NCBI GenBank assembly: GCA_012518115.1
Contig: JAAYTD010000029.1
Span: 1 to 64,000, forward strand
DNA from: Ignavibacteria bacterium
GTDB lineage: Bacteria; Bacteroidota; Ignavibacteria; Kapaibacteriales; UBA2268
Direction of reading: 5' to 3'
Length of the DNA: 64,000 nucleotides
Shown here: positions 28,583 to 41,457 of the stretch, in pieces
Layout: each line of letters opens with the position of its first letter
Numbering within the stretch: position 1 is the first letter of the stretch
Program-made: the position numbers and the translations under genes
Notes under the pieces: generated by a model
The model's input: only the letters and a program-made list of their open reading frames with translations
Database searches by the model: none
Told to the model about the DNA's origin: nothing

Positions 28583-29998
28583 CTACACCTTAGTCATTTT
28601 CGTTCCTTCTTCGATAAGTTCAATAACTTTGCCTATTGAATCAGCTTCAGCATAGAATCTTATTAAAGGCTCTGTTCCAGAGGGTCTAATGAGTAACCAA
28701 CCATTTTCTATAAAAAACTTATAACCATCTTTTGTAGATACATCTAAAACAGGATTTTTTCCTAATCTATCTGGTCGTTTTTCAGCAGCTGCCAAAATAG
28801 CTTTCTTTTGTGCTGGTGTTACTCTAATATCTTTTCGCATATATCTATGTTGTCCGAGTTCCTCTTCTAATTCTTTACATAGCTCTTGCAAAGTCATTTT
28901 ACGTGTTACCATAACTTCTAATAAAAGCATTGCATTAAACAATCCGTCACGTTCAGGAATATGTAAAATCGTTCCTAATCCACCCGACTCTTCGCCGCCA
29001 ATTAATACATTCTTTTCAGCCATAATTTCGGCAACATATTTAAAGCCAACAGGAGTTTCTATAAGTTCAAGACCTTTTGCATTACAATAAGCATCGACCA
29101 TAGAAGTAAGAGAAACTGTTTTAACAACTACACCTCTCTTTCTCTTTTTCTCATAAAGATACTTAAGCAGTATCATATAAATAAAGTGAGAGTCAACAAA
29201 CTCACCGTCGCTATCTATAACACCAAGTCTATCTGCGTCGCCATCTGTAGCTAGTCCAATATCAAATTTTTCATCAATAACTTTATCTTTCAACGGATAA
29301 AGGTGTTCAGCAATAGGTTCAGGATGATCTATTTCACCAAATCCTGGATTATAATGATTATGTATTTCTACAAGGTCAGGCAAAAGTGCTTGTAGAGTGT
29401 TCATTCCAGCACCATACATAGGATCAAGAATTATACGCAAATTTGCATCTCTAATAGCATCAACATTAATTTTTTTCTTTATTAATCTAATGTAGGATTC
29501 TCTAGGATTAAATAATCTTATTCTCTTAGATTTAACATAGTCTTCAAAAGGTTCTAATTTTAGTTGTGAAACTTTCCTTCTGCTAATTGTTGAAAGTTCT
29601 TTTTCTACCTCTGCAATTTGTTCAGGTGTTGCAGGTCCTCCAAAGTTCGCTTTGAGTTTATATCCATTATATTCAGGGGGGTTATGACTAGCTGTAATAA
29701 CTACTCCTATTTCAGCCCCTTTTTGTTTTGTATGGAAAGATACTTGCGGTGTTGAAGCAAATGTTTCAGTTAAATGAACTAGTACGCCTTGACTTGCAAA
29801 AATACGAGCAGCTTCATGAGCAAATTCTTTAGATAGAAACCGCGTATCATAACCTATAACTGTTGCAGCTTGCTTATGCGGTTTCAATTGATTTTTTATT
29901 ACATAGTTTGCAGTAGCTAGAGCTACCATAGATAAATTTTCAAATGTAAAATCTTTAGCTATAATTCCTCTCCAGCCATCCGTCCCAAATTTAATCAT
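28583..29998 (-). CDS. Phosphoglucomutase/phosphomannomutase family protein
   Basis: KFGTDGWRG, GVVITASHNPPEYNGYK, ATDGDADRLGVID, GGEESGG, RPSGTEPLIRFY. Confidence 0.95.
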   Translation of the reverse strand: MIKFGTDGWRGIIAKDFTFENLSMVALATANYVIKNQLKPHKQAATVIGYDTRFLSKEFAHEAARIFASQGVLVHLTETFASTPQVSFHTKQKGAEIGVVITASHNPPEYNGYKLKANFGGPATPEQIAEVEKELSTISRRKVSQLKLEPFEDYVKSKRIRLFNPRESYIRLIKKKINVDAIRDANLRIILDPMYGAGMNTLQALLPDLVEIHNHYNPGFGEIDHPEPIAEHLYPLKDKVIDEKFDIGLATDGDADRLGVIDSDGEFVDSHFIYMILLKYLYEKKRKRGVVVKTVSLTSMVDAYCNAKGLELIETPVGFKYVAEIMAEKNVLIGGEESGGLGTILHIPERDGLFNAMLLLEVMVTRKMTLQELCKELEEELGQHRYMRKDIRVTPAQKKAILAAAEKRPDRLGKNPVLDVSTKDGYKFFIENGWLLIRPSGTEPLIRFYAEADSIGKVIELIEEGTKMTKV

Positions 29999-30022
29999 AC
30001 TAACTCCTTCAAATTTATTTAA

Positions 30023-32185
30023 TTATTTATTTTTATTTTTTGTCTTTTCTTTTTCTCTTTCAGGTCTCGGCAGCAAAGCTTTTCTACTTAATCTATATTT
30101 GCCATCTCTTATCTCAAGCAATTTAACATCTACTTTATCGCCAACTTTCAGATATTTTGAAATATCTTCAACTCTTTCATGTGCTATAAGCGATATATGC
30201 AATAAGCCTTGTATTTTTGGTAAAAACTCTACAAATGCTCCGAGATTTTCACGTATTTCTTTGACAACGCAGTCTCTATAGATTTCACCTTCTTCAGGTT
30301 TTTGAGTTAATTTTAATATCATTTCTTTTGCTGCATCACTAGCTTCTTGTGTTGTAGCTGCAATAAGTACTGTACCATCTTCTTCTATACTAATCTCTGT
30401 ACCTGTTTCACGCGTAATCATTCGTATCGTTTCACCACCTGTGCCAATAACCGCTCCTATCGTATCTTGCGGAATTCTAAGAGTTTCAAATCGTGGTGCA
30501 TATTTAGATAACTCTTGTCGCGGCTCAGCTATACATTCGTTCATTATGCCAAGTATATGTAATCTACCAGCTTTTGCTTGTTCTAAAGCTTCACGCATAA
30601 ATTCTACAGATAAACCTTCATCAATCTTAATATCCATTTGACAAGCTGTTATACCATCAACTGTTCCCGTTACCTTAAAATCCATATCTCCTAAAAAGTC
30701 TTCATCACCCAATATATCGCTTAAAATAGCTACTTTTTCTTCTTCTTTAATTAAACCCATTGCAATTCCTGCTACTGGTTTCTTTAAAGGAACACCTGCA
30801 TCGAACATAGCTAAACTACCTGCACAAACTGTAGCCATAGAAGAAGAACCGTTAGATTCTAATATATCGGAAATTACTCTAATAGTATAAGGAAAATCTG
30901 ATTCGCTCGGCAAAAGAGTTTTTAATGCGCGCCACGCTAAATGACCATGCCCTATTTCACGTCTTCCTGTCATCAAACGACCTGTTTCACCAACACTGAA
31001 AGGGGGAAAATTATAATGTAAAATAAAACGCTCATTATAAGTCGGATTTAATCCGTCAATAATTTGTTCGTCACGACTTGTTCCAAGTGTTACAGAAGTT
31101 AAACTTTGTGTCTCGCCACGTGTGAAAAGTGATGAGCCATGTGAGCGTTTTAACAATCCAACCTCGCAATTTATAGGACGTATTTCATCTAATTTACGAC
31201 CATCTAAACGTATCTTGTCGTCAAGAATCATTGAACGCATGAATTTCTTTTCTAAGTTACCTGTTATATTATCAACCCAACGCTCTATATTTTCAGTATA
31301 CTCTTCATATTCCGGATTTGCTTCAGTTACCGCAAATCTTTCTTTTGTAGCTTCTAAAGATTTCTCACGAATAGCAAGACGACTTTCTCGTCTTTCATTC
31401 TTTGTAGTAATAGTATGAACATACTTTTTCATATCTTCATAACAAGTTTCTTCAACAAAAGCTACGAGCTCTTCAGGTAATTCTTCTTCCGTAAAAGCAC
31501 GCTTTTTAACTTCTACTTGCGATAGTAAATCTTCTTGCAATTTATTTAGAATTCTTATGTGCTCATGCCCGAAATCCAAAGCTTTAATGAAATCTTCTTC
31601 AGAAATTTCTTTCATTTCGCCTTCAACCATCAAAATTGCAACACTAGTACCTGCAACTGTGATGTCAATATCGCAGTCTTCCAATTCCGCATTAGAAGGA
31701 TTAATAATAAATTCACCTTGTTTGCGACCTACTCGCACTTCAGAAACTGGAACTTCAAACGGAATATCTGATATAAGTAAAGCTGCTGAAGCACCTACCG
31801 CCGCCAACGTGTCAGGATTAACATCAGGTTCATAAGAAAACACATTAGCTATTATTTGAGTATCATAATGCCAAGATTTTGTTATCATCGGTCTTATAGG
31901 ACGATCAATAAGACGAGCGCAAAGAATTTCATGATCGCTCGGTCGTCCTTCACGTTTTAAAAAACTGCCGGGAATCTTGCCCGCCGCAGATAGCTTTTCT
32001 CTATATTCAACTTGCAAAGGTAAAAAGTCTATGCCTTCTAACTCTTTCTCCGACGCTACAGCCGTTACTAAAACTTGCGTGTCCCCACAACTAACGAGAA
32101 CTGAACTAGCAAACTTTGCTAAACGACCTGTTTCTAAAATATAATCTTTACCGGCAAATTTAATAGCTGATGTGATTTTTTGCAT
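30023..32185 (-). CDS. pnp: Polyribonucleotide nucleotidyltransferase (PNPase)
   Basis: Two RNase PH domains, FPPFSVGETGRLMTGRREIGHG, KH GAVIGTGGETIRMITRETG, S1 domain. Confidence 0.97.
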   Translation of the reverse strand: MQKITSAIKFAGKDYILETGRLAKFASSVLVSCGDTQVLVTAVASEKELEGIDFLPLQVEYREKLSAAGKIPGSFLKREGRPSDHEILCARLIDRPIRPMITKSWHYDTQIIANVFSYEPDVNPDTLAAVGASAALLISDIPFEVPVSEVRVGRKQGEFIINPSNAELEDCDIDITVAGTSVAILMVEGEMKEISEEDFIKALDFGHEHIRILNKLQEDLLSQVEVKKRAFTEEELPEELVAFVEETCYEDMKKYVHTITTKNERRESRLAIREKSLEATKERFAVTEANPEYEEYTENIERWVDNITGNLEKKFMRSMILDDKIRLDGRKLDEIRPINCEVGLLKRSHGSSLFTRGETQSLTSVTLGTSRDEQIIDGLNPTYNERFILHYNFPPFSVGETGRLMTGRREIGHGHLAWRALKTLLPSESDFPYTIRVISDILESNGSSSMATVCAGSLAMFDAGVPLKKPVAGIAMGLIKEEEKVAILSDILGDEDFLGDMDFKVTGTVDGITACQMDIKIDEGLSVEFMREALEQAKAGRLHILGIMNECIAEPRQELSKYAPRFETLRIPQDTIGAVIGTGGETIRMITRETGTEISIEEDGTVLIAATTQEASDAAKEMILKLTQKPEEGEIYRDCVVKEIRENLGAFVEFLPKIQGLLHISLIAHERVEDISKYLKVGDKVDVKLLEIRDGKYRLSRKALLPRPEREKEKTKNKNK

Positions 32186-32236
32186 AAAAATCCTGTTTTA
32201 ATGTTTTTCTGTCTTGTTACTAAATATATTAATCTA

Positions 32237-32244
32237 CAAATATA
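32237..32244 (-). promoter_or_regulatory. TATATTTG -7-like element upstream of pnp
   Basis: Plus strand CAAATATA, 52 bp upstream of the pnp start. Confidence 0.35.
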
Positions 32245-32410
32245 CGTAAAAATAAACTAAAAAAAAAATGGATAAAACGAAATTATAAAATAATTGAATT
32301 GAATTTTAAGCAAGTAAGTTATAGTTCTATGCAAAGCTTAATGAAAATTATAGACATAGTTTTTATATAAATAAATTCGCACTTAAAACACTTATATCAA
32401 AAATAAAAAA

Positions 32411-35127
<2,717 letters not shown>

Positions 35128-35179
35128 TTATAAAAAATTAACGTTTCAAAAATACAAAAAAAGAAATAAAGAAACAAAA

Positions 35180-35204
35180 AAAGACTGCATTATTAGCAGT
35201 CTTT
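35180..35204 (-). terminator. Hairpin AAAGACTGC/GCAGTCTTT (terminator-like)
   Basis: 9-bp stem with flanking A/T tracts, between ligA and the 35355 gene. Confidence 0.5.
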
Positions 35205-35213
35205 ATTATTTTT

Positions 35214-35284
35214 ATACCAAATTGAATTATATAAATTCTCCTTTTGGACGAAGGAATGGCAAGCGAAGCTAGACGGGGTAGTTG
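35214..35284 (+). repeat. Dispersed intergenic repeat, copy D
   Basis: TATACCAAATTGAATTATATAAATTCTCCTTTTGGACGAAGGAATGGCAAGCGAAGCTAGACGGGGTAG. Confidence 0.8.
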
Positions 35285-35354
35285 TTTCTATGCTTGCCGA
35301 AGTGAACGGAATAAAAAACTCCGCAAAAATACATTTGCGAAGCTAGCTAAAAAA

Positions 35355-36842
35355 CTACTCTATTTCATACCAATAACAAGAAATATTTTTATCTGTCCAC
35401 CAATTAGACAATAATATCTTATTGTCTTTTATATAACTGACCTTACAAGGTAAATCTATTTTGATTTCTTTAACTCTATTTCCTTGCATATCAAAAACAT
35501 CTATACAATGATCAGACAATGCAGTACCCTTAGAATACCATACATAAATTAAGCCATTATCTATAAATAAACCTCTTGTCCTATAATAATTTGTATTATA
35601 TTCTAAAAACTCACGTTTATCTAATTTTTCAGAAAAGCTTTTCTTCAAAATTTTATATTGTGCTTGTAAACCTAAATGTATAGTTTCAAGATAGTCACCA
35701 TTCTTATCATATTTTTGCAAAGAAAATGAATTATTTTGTAAAAAATAAATATCAGAATTATATTCAACAACAAAAGGTTCAGCCATTATCTTGCCAAGTC
35801 TATAATGCTTAGCTAAAGTATCAGAAACACCAAAGTATTTAACTATATTATAATTTGTATCAGTAAGAGCTAACAATTTAAAAGTACTATCTAAATAAAT
35901 ATCATCAAAATGATATATCTTAAATATTAAACGACCATCTTCTAACATTGTAAAATCAATTGAAAAAGCTGTTTTGTCTTTAAGTATAGTATCAACACCA
36001 TGTTTATACTTGATAATTTCATTGGAATTAACATTTGTTTTGATAATATTGCGTTCATGTCTTTTCTTTTCTTTATTGTAAAGAGAATAGAAAGACCAAA
36101 TAAAAATACTATCAGAAGGAGTTTTCAAATCAATATTTGCAAAAAAATCTATTTTATCTCCTGTAGGTAATGTCGCGTAATCTGTTATAACCTCTTTTGT
36201 TAAATGTCCAGTAGTATCAAAAAGAAAAAACTGTAAAATATTAGTAGCTATCTTATATTTATCAATATCAGAGCAAAATGAAAAGGTATAGTAATCATAA
36301 GGAGTTTCAAAATTGTTATTTTCTTTATCCTTCAAGACTGTTTTTTTTAAGAATCTCAAACCTTTAATTTTACTACCATAAAATTTTTGCAAATCTATTT
36401 TTGAGTCTAAATCTTTTATAAAATTAATATATTTATCTATATCAATAATTTCTTCCTTCAAAAGAACTTCATTTTCAGCATTTACAATAATTATACTCGC
36501 AAAATAATCTACATTATAGTGTTTAGCATAAAAGCCTTTAGGATCATAAATAAAAGTTGAAGTATTCAGACCATAGTTCTTTTTAAACTCATCTAAATAA
36601 TCATTAGAATTAACATTACCTGAATAAAATACTTGCAAATCAAGAACAGAGTTAGAAAGTTCTAGACCCTGTAACTTTTTCATCTTATTAGGTTCTACAC
36701 AACCTATACAAGTCATATAGTTATCTATAAATATCCTACATTTTATAACAGGCTTAGCAGTACCGTCAACATTAGAAGAGGAAAATAAAGGGAAAAAACA
36801 AAGAAAAAAGATTAACAGGCTGAATTTAAGTAAGTTTTTCAT
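35355..36842 (-). CDS. Hypothetical exported protein, thioredoxin-like N-region plus beta-propeller-like C-region
   Basis: Signal peptide; CIGC motif near the N-terminus; repeated propeller-like strands in the C-terminal half. Confidence 0.4.
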   Translation of the reverse strand: MKNLLKFSLLIFFLCFFPLFSSSNVDGTAKPVIKCRIFIDNYMTCIGCVEPNKMKKLQGLELSNSVLDLQVFYSGNVNSNDYLDEFKKNYGLNTSTFIYDPKGFYAKHYNVDYFASIIIVNAENEVLLKEEIIDIDKYINFIKDLDSKIDLQKFYGSKIKGLRFLKKTVLKDKENNNFETPYDYYTFSFCSDIDKYKIATNILQFFLFDTTGHLTKEVITDYATLPTGDKIDFFANIDLKTPSDSIFIWSFYSLYNKEKKRHERNIIKTNVNSNEIIKYKHGVDTILKDKTAFSIDFTMLEDGRLIFKIYHFDDIYLDSTFKLLALTDTNYNIVKYFGVSDTLAKHYRLGKIMAEPFVVEYNSDIYFLQNNSFSLQKYDKNGDYLETIHLGLQAQYKILKKSFSEKLDKREFLEYNTNYYRTRGLFIDNGLIYVWYSKGTALSDHCIDVFDMQGNRVKEIKIDLPCKVSYIKDNKILLSNWWTDKNISCYWYEIE

Positions 36843-37056
36843 AGTATTAAATTTTGAATTGTAAAAAAAACTCTGCTTTTATATTTCAAGCAGAATTTTA
36901 TAAAGTTATATTATATGAAAGCTTGACGTTACGAAAATAATAATAAGCAAAAAGAAAAACAAATTGTTTACAAAAAAAAATATTTTCAGTAATACTATTT
37001 ACAATATTTTTCGTATATTGTAAAAGTTTTTTTCACTAATATTATTAAAATAAAAA

Positions 37057-37758
37057 ATGAGAAAGATTGTTTTTTTATTTGCATTAATTTTTGCAAGCAA
37101 TAGTATGTTTGCAGAAACTGCTTTAGATGTTTTAGAAAATTGTTCTAAAGCAATGAAATCAGAGAAACGCGCTGATTTCAAAACTATTAAACAAGTTATT
37201 GTAAACAAAGCTATGGGACAAGAATTTACAACGACTTTGTATCGGAAAGATGGCACTAAGTTCAGATTAGAGGTAAAAAGCCCGATGGGTGAACAAGTTA
37301 TAATCAAAAACGAAAATGATTGTGCTATTATCAAACCTGTTGTTCAAGATTTACCTGCTGAACAGTGGGACCAAGTTTTATCACAAATAAAATCTCAAGA
37401 TGTGGACATACGTCAATATATTGAAGAAGCTGCTGATTTCACTTTGGAATTAAAAGGAGTTGAAGAATTTAATGGAAAGTCTTGCAAACTTATTGAGATG
37501 AAACCTAAAGAAGCAATAGAAGATTTTATAAGCATGACTCTTTGCATTGATGCTCTAACTAATTGGTTAGTAGGTTATAAAATAAAAATCTCTGAAGGTG
37601 ATATTGAGATGTTATTTTCTGATATGAAAAAGGTAAAAGGAGTTATATATCCTGGAGTTATTACAACTAAATTTAATGGTACTGAATCTAGCACAACTAC
37701 CATTGAATCTTTTGAAGTTAACTTAGATTTAGATGATAATTTATTTAACAAGCCATAG
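37057..37758 (+). CDS. LolA-like outer-membrane lipoprotein-sorting protein
   Basis: Signal peptide; YRKDGTKFRLEVKSPMGEQVIIKN and FNGKSCKLIEMKPK...ALTNWLVGYKI pattern. Confidence 0.6.
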   Translation: MRKIVFLFALIFASNSMFAETALDVLENCSKAMKSEKRADFKTIKQVIVNKAMGQEFTTTLYRKDGTKFRLEVKSPMGEQVIIKNENDCAIIKPVVQDLPAEQWDQVLSQIKSQDVDIRQYIEEAADFTLELKGVEEFNGKSCKLIEMKPKEAIEDFISMTLCIDALTNWLVGYKIKISEGDIEMLFSDMKKVKGVIYPGVITTKFNGTESSTTTIESFEVNLDLDDNLFNKP

Positions 37759-37780
37759 ACTTTTGTAATTATTACATCTC

Positions 37781-37816
37781 AAAGGTTTGTTTCTTGTTAT
37801 GTAGAAACAAACCTTT
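37781..37816. terminator. Bidirectional terminator between convergent lolA-like and ptsN-like genes
   Basis: AAAGGTTTGTTTC/GAAACAAACCTTT 13-bp stem, 10-nt loop, then T tract. Confidence 0.85.
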
Positions 37817-37818
37817 TT

Positions 37819-38280
37819 TTATTCATCTTCTTCCATTTGCACAAAGAAATCAAGTATTGCTTGTTCTGTCCTACATTTATCTAATTCACTTATATTCTTT
37901 TCATTATGAAGAATACGAGATGCTCTACTTAATACTCTTAAGTGCATACCTGTATTGTTTTCTCTTCCTACTAGCAAGTAAACATATTTTACAGGTTTAC
38001 TATCAATAGAATTAAAATCTACATTTTCTTTAAGCTTAGCAAACGCGCCAACAATACCTTTAACAGCATTAGTTTTAGCGTGAGGTAAAGCAACACCTTG
38101 TCCGATCCCTGTTGTCATCAAGTTTTCTCTTTCGATAACTTTTTTCTTTACTTCTTCTAAATTTTCTATTTTTCCGCTTTTAGCAGCTAGTTCGCACATT
38201 TTTTTTAGAAGATCCTTTTTGTTATTTGCTTGTAATCCTATTCTTATATTTTCTATAGGAAGTATTTCATTTGTTTTCAT
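37819..38280 (-). CDS. PTS IIA-type nitrogen-regulatory-like protein
   Basis: ENLMTTGIGQGVALPHAKTNAVKGIVGAFAKL active-site His region. Confidence 0.88.
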   Translation of the reverse strand: MKTNEILPIENIRIGLQANNKKDLLKKMCELAAKSGKIENLEEVKKKVIERENLMTTGIGQGVALPHAKTNAVKGIVGAFAKLKENVDFNSIDSKPVKYVYLLVGRENNTGMHLRVLSRASRILHNEKNISELDKCRTEQAILDFFVQMEEDE

Positions 38281-38282
38281 AC

Positions 38283-39767
38283 TTATCTTCTCCTTTGTTT
38301 ACGTTTTAACTTCATAACTTCTTTTTCTTTTTCTAATTTCACTGCTGCAAGAGCTACGGATATTCTCCGAGAAGTATAAGGATTTGCATCATTCAACAAA
38401 TTTTTTCCGTTTACTACCATAGTCGTAGAACCTCCCCCGTCTAAATTTTGAGCATTATAGCATCCTATATATTCCATAATATCTGCAAGTTGAGTTAAGT
38501 TTACTCCTTCTGTTTCATACATTTTTCTTGAATCTGCAACAACAAGGAACATTTTTGTTTTGTCTTTATCAAATCCGATAGCTGTTCTTGGCAATTGTTT
38601 AGAAATAAAACGTCTTGACTTTGAACCTTCTTCATAAGCTTCATGCTGTGCTATTCCGTCTCGCACCAAACGTGGTGTACCCGAAACAGAACTTGCAAAA
38701 AGTTCACTTTCGTGTATATTTGTCCAAAAATGTATATTAACTTTTTCGCCAACTTTGGGAATTAAATTTGTATCTATATCTTTGCCGAAAGAAATTAAGC
38801 AGTGTCCGGGTTTAATAGGTACGGAACCGGTATCTATTGATACAACTTCGCATCTAACGAAAGCATTAACAAAAGGAATATCTATATATTTTAATGTTAC
38901 TTTTTTTAAGTTGTATTCAGAATTTGAAGCTCTTTGAGTTTCAAAGAGCTCTGCTCTATAAGCATCTAAAGTCATAGTTTGTTCTGTGGAATCGTCATAA
39001 GGTTCATCTTGCAAAACATCATCTAATCCTTTCAGCAACAGTTCTTCTGTTTTCTTAGAATTAATGTATGGAATAGTATCACCTCCAAATCTGTTATACA
39101 TTACCACCCCTGTTGTGTCTTTCCGTCTATTTACTGATGTTAAGCTTATTCGCTTTCCTGCAACTAATATCTCACCTTGTAGCTTAAAGTATCCCATAAA
39201 AGGCTCACCTACATCATTAAAAAAAGTACTTGTCCATTTTTTATGTGTAGGCATTTCAGCTACTTCTCCTTCAATAATAGTAGGACCTACTGGATAGTTT
39301 GTATAAACTCGCCAGAAATTTGCATTTACTCCTCCTATAACAGAATAGTTTTGTTTGTTATTTTCACTATCTTTTTGCAACATTTCAGGCAATTTCTCAA
39401 GTTCCATAATATTATTACCTGCTTTTATAGTTTTCAAAGTAGTTTTTTTATCTTTTAAATTGACCTGTAAAATATGGATATCATTTTTATATTTATTAAG
39501 TTTAATAAGAACTCTTTTATAAGCTATTCCTTCTGCAAGCAAAGTATCAATTAAAAAAGTATGTTCAGGTTTATAGTTTTTCTTTGTAGTTTTTTTCTTT
39601 GTACTTCTCTTCTTTGTACTTCTCTTCTTTGTAGTTTTTTTCTTTGTTTTCTTGGCTGCGTAAGTTTCTACTGGAAACACAGCAGGCAAAACGATATTGA
39701 AAGAAAAAAAGAATATCAGAAAACGAAGTATCAAACTATTAAATTTATTTTTTGAATATCCTTCCAT
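38283..39767 (-). CDS. Phosphodiester glycosidase (NAGPA-like) family protein with Lys/Thr-rich N-terminal repeat
   Basis: RTAIGFDKDKTKMFLVVADSRK...LADIMEYIGCYNAQNLDGGGSTTMVVNG. Confidence 0.85.
   Translation of the reverse strand: MEGYSKNKFNSLILRFLIFFFSFNIVLPAVFPVETYAAKKTKKKTTKKRSTKKRSTKKKTTKKNYKPEHTFLIDTLLAEGIAYKRVLIKLNKYKNDIHILQVNLKDKKTTLKTIKAGNNIMELEKLPEMLQKDSENNKQNYSVIGGVNANFWRVYTNYPVGPTIIEGEVAEMPTHKKWTSTFFNDVGEPFMGYFKLQGEILVAGKRISLTSVNRRKDTTGVVMYNRFGGDTIPYINSKKTEELLLKGLDDVLQDEPYDDSTEQTMTLDAYRAELFETQRASNSEYNLKKVTLKYIDIPFVNAFVRCEVVSIDTGSVPIKPGHCLISFGKDIDTNLIPKVGEKVNIHFWTNIHESELFASSVSGTPRLVRDGIAQHEAYEEGSKSRRFISKQLPRTAIGFDKDKTKMFLVVADSRKMYETEGVNLTQLADIMEYIGCYNAQNLDGGGSTTMVVNGKNLLNDANPYTSRRISVALAAVKLEKEKEVMKLKRKQRRR
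39581..39645 (-). repeat. 15-nt tandem repeats encoding (K/R)(T/S)TKK
   Basis: TTTGTAGTTTTTTTC / TTTGTACTTCTCTTC alternation; protein KTTKKRSTKKRSTKKKTTKK. Confidence 0.85.
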
Positions 39768-39852
39768 ATCATTTTATAAATCTAAATCATAACAAACTAA
39801 TCATTTTTTTAAATATAAACATTTTTTATCTATTTTCTGCAAAAAAAAATTA

Positions 39853-41451
39853 TTATATAGTTTGTATTAATCCTAAATCTGTCCAGAAATTGGGATAAGA
39901 TTTAGAAACACATTCGCTATTTTGTATTTTTACTTTTCCTTTAGCATTCATTCCAGCAATAGCTAGCGCCATAGCAATTCTATGGTCATTATGCGAAAAA
40001 ACTTCTCCGCCTTGAAGTTTAGAAGGATTAACAATAAATCTATCATTTTCTAAATCTATTTCAATTTTAGCGCCTAATTTTGAAAACTCTTGCAAAATAG
40101 CATCTCTCCTATTGCTTTCTTTATAAACAAGTCTGCTTATTCCTTGAATATAACAAGCTTGCTGTGCATTTAACGCTAGTACAATTAAAGGTGGAATAAG
40201 GTCGGGCGTATCTATTGCATTAAAATTAAAACCTGAAATTACACTTTTATACAATATCAAAGTATCGTTTTTCAATTCCATATTGATACCAATATCTAAG
40301 AAAAAATCATATATTCTTTTATCTGGCTGTTTAGAATGAAAATTAATTCCTTCAATACAAACTCCACCACGAATAGCACCTAAAACTAAGAAATTAGCAG
40401 CTGCACTCCAATCAAGTTCAATAGATATATTTTTAGCAGGAACATAGCTCTGTCCGCCGCTAATATAAAATCTTTGATATTTATCACATATTATATTAAC
40501 GCCAAAATGCCGTATAACATCAATAGTTAAGTCAACGTAATATTTAGAACTTAAGTTAATTACATCAATGACACTGTAGCCTTCGCATATCGGTAACGAC
40601 ATAAGTAAGCCCGATAATAGCTGTGAAGTTTTAGAAGCATCTATCTCGTAAGTACCAGATTTTATATTGTCATATAATTTCAAAAAAGTAAATTCTTTAT
40701 TCCCGGGCAAGTTATTTTCTATTGCTTTGAAGCTAGTAAAAACATCTTCTAAAATTTTAGAATTTCTACATTTTTCATTTTTATTATTTTCAAAAAGTAA
40801 TTCATGGTTATTAAGTATTTTTTGACAATGCTTCAATTCATTATATACGTCATTAATTTGTTCTGAATTACGTTTACTTTTTATTTCCAAATTTTGACGT
40901 GTTTCTTCGCATAGATTGGAAAAAGATTGTAGATTAGATTGATTTTTTTCTTCATCGTCAATTAACTCAAAGTATTTCATAGAATTTTCTTGTATTTTCA
41001 GAAATACTTTTTCAAGTTTATAGAATTTAGCGATCTTTTCTTCTATTTCCTTTTCACTTTTTATTTCTTCTATTTTTTTCGTTTCTATACTATATTTGAT
41101 ATTAGTTATATTTAGGATTTTTTGTAAATTTTCAGTTAATCTATTTTTCAAAGCATCGTCAATAAAGATATAGATAGGAATTTCATTAATATAATGAGGA
41201 GCTAGTAAAGAAATGGTACGTATTAGCAAAGCAGATTCATAACAAAATAATATATCATCTTTAATCAGTGCGTAAATAGCAGCAAGAGTGTTTTTTATAT
41301 CATCGCATAGCTGCTTTTCTTTTGCAATAATTTCTAATGTTTCAATATCATCAGCTAATAAAGCCGCCATAGCATATCTTATAGCATAACTCTTTGATAT
41401 CGGCGGCCTTACATTTATAATTTTCTCGTTATCTACTATCTCAACGAACAT
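39853..41451 (-). CDS. aroA: 3-phosphoshikimate 1-carboxyvinyltransferase with a long internal insertion
   Basis: RPPISKSYAIRYAMAALLAD, ESALLIRT, TSQLLSGLLMSLP, DTPDLIPPLIVLAL, YKESNRRDAILQEFSKLGA, SHNDHRIAMALAIAG, SECVSKSYPNFWTDL. Confidence 0.9.
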   Translation of the reverse strand: MFVEIVDNEKIINVRPPISKSYAIRYAMAALLADDIETLEIIAKEKQLCDDIKNTLAAIYALIKDDILFCYESALLIRTISLLAPHYINEIPIYIFIDDALKNRLTENLQKILNITNIKYSIETKKIEEIKSEKEIEEKIAKFYKLEKVFLKIQENSMKYFELIDDEEKNQSNLQSFSNLCEETRQNLEIKSKRNSEQINDVYNELKHCQKILNNHELLFENNKNEKCRNSKILEDVFTSFKAIENNLPGNKEFTFLKLYDNIKSGTYEIDASKTSQLLSGLLMSLPICEGYSVIDVINLSSKYYVDLTIDVIRHFGVNIICDKYQRFYISGGQSYVPAKNISIELDWSAAANFLVLGAIRGGVCIEGINFHSKQPDKRIYDFFLDIGINMELKNDTLILYKSVISGFNFNAIDTPDLIPPLIVLALNAQQACYIQGISRLVYKESNRRDAILQEFSKLGAKIEIDLENDRFIVNPSKLQGGEVFSHNDHRIAMALAIAGMNAKGKVKIQNSECVSKSYPNFWTDLGLIQTI

Positions 41452-41457
41452 TTAATT

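Noticed and set aside
30099-31835. Several plus-strand ORFs inside pnp
   Set aside because: Antisense to a fully conserved PNPase; chance open frames.
36872-36894. Hairpin TCTGCTT/AAGCAGA in the divergent 36842/37057 gap as a terminator or riboswitch
   Set aside because: Short 7-bp stem in a divergent promoter region, no recognisable riboswitch; too weak to call.
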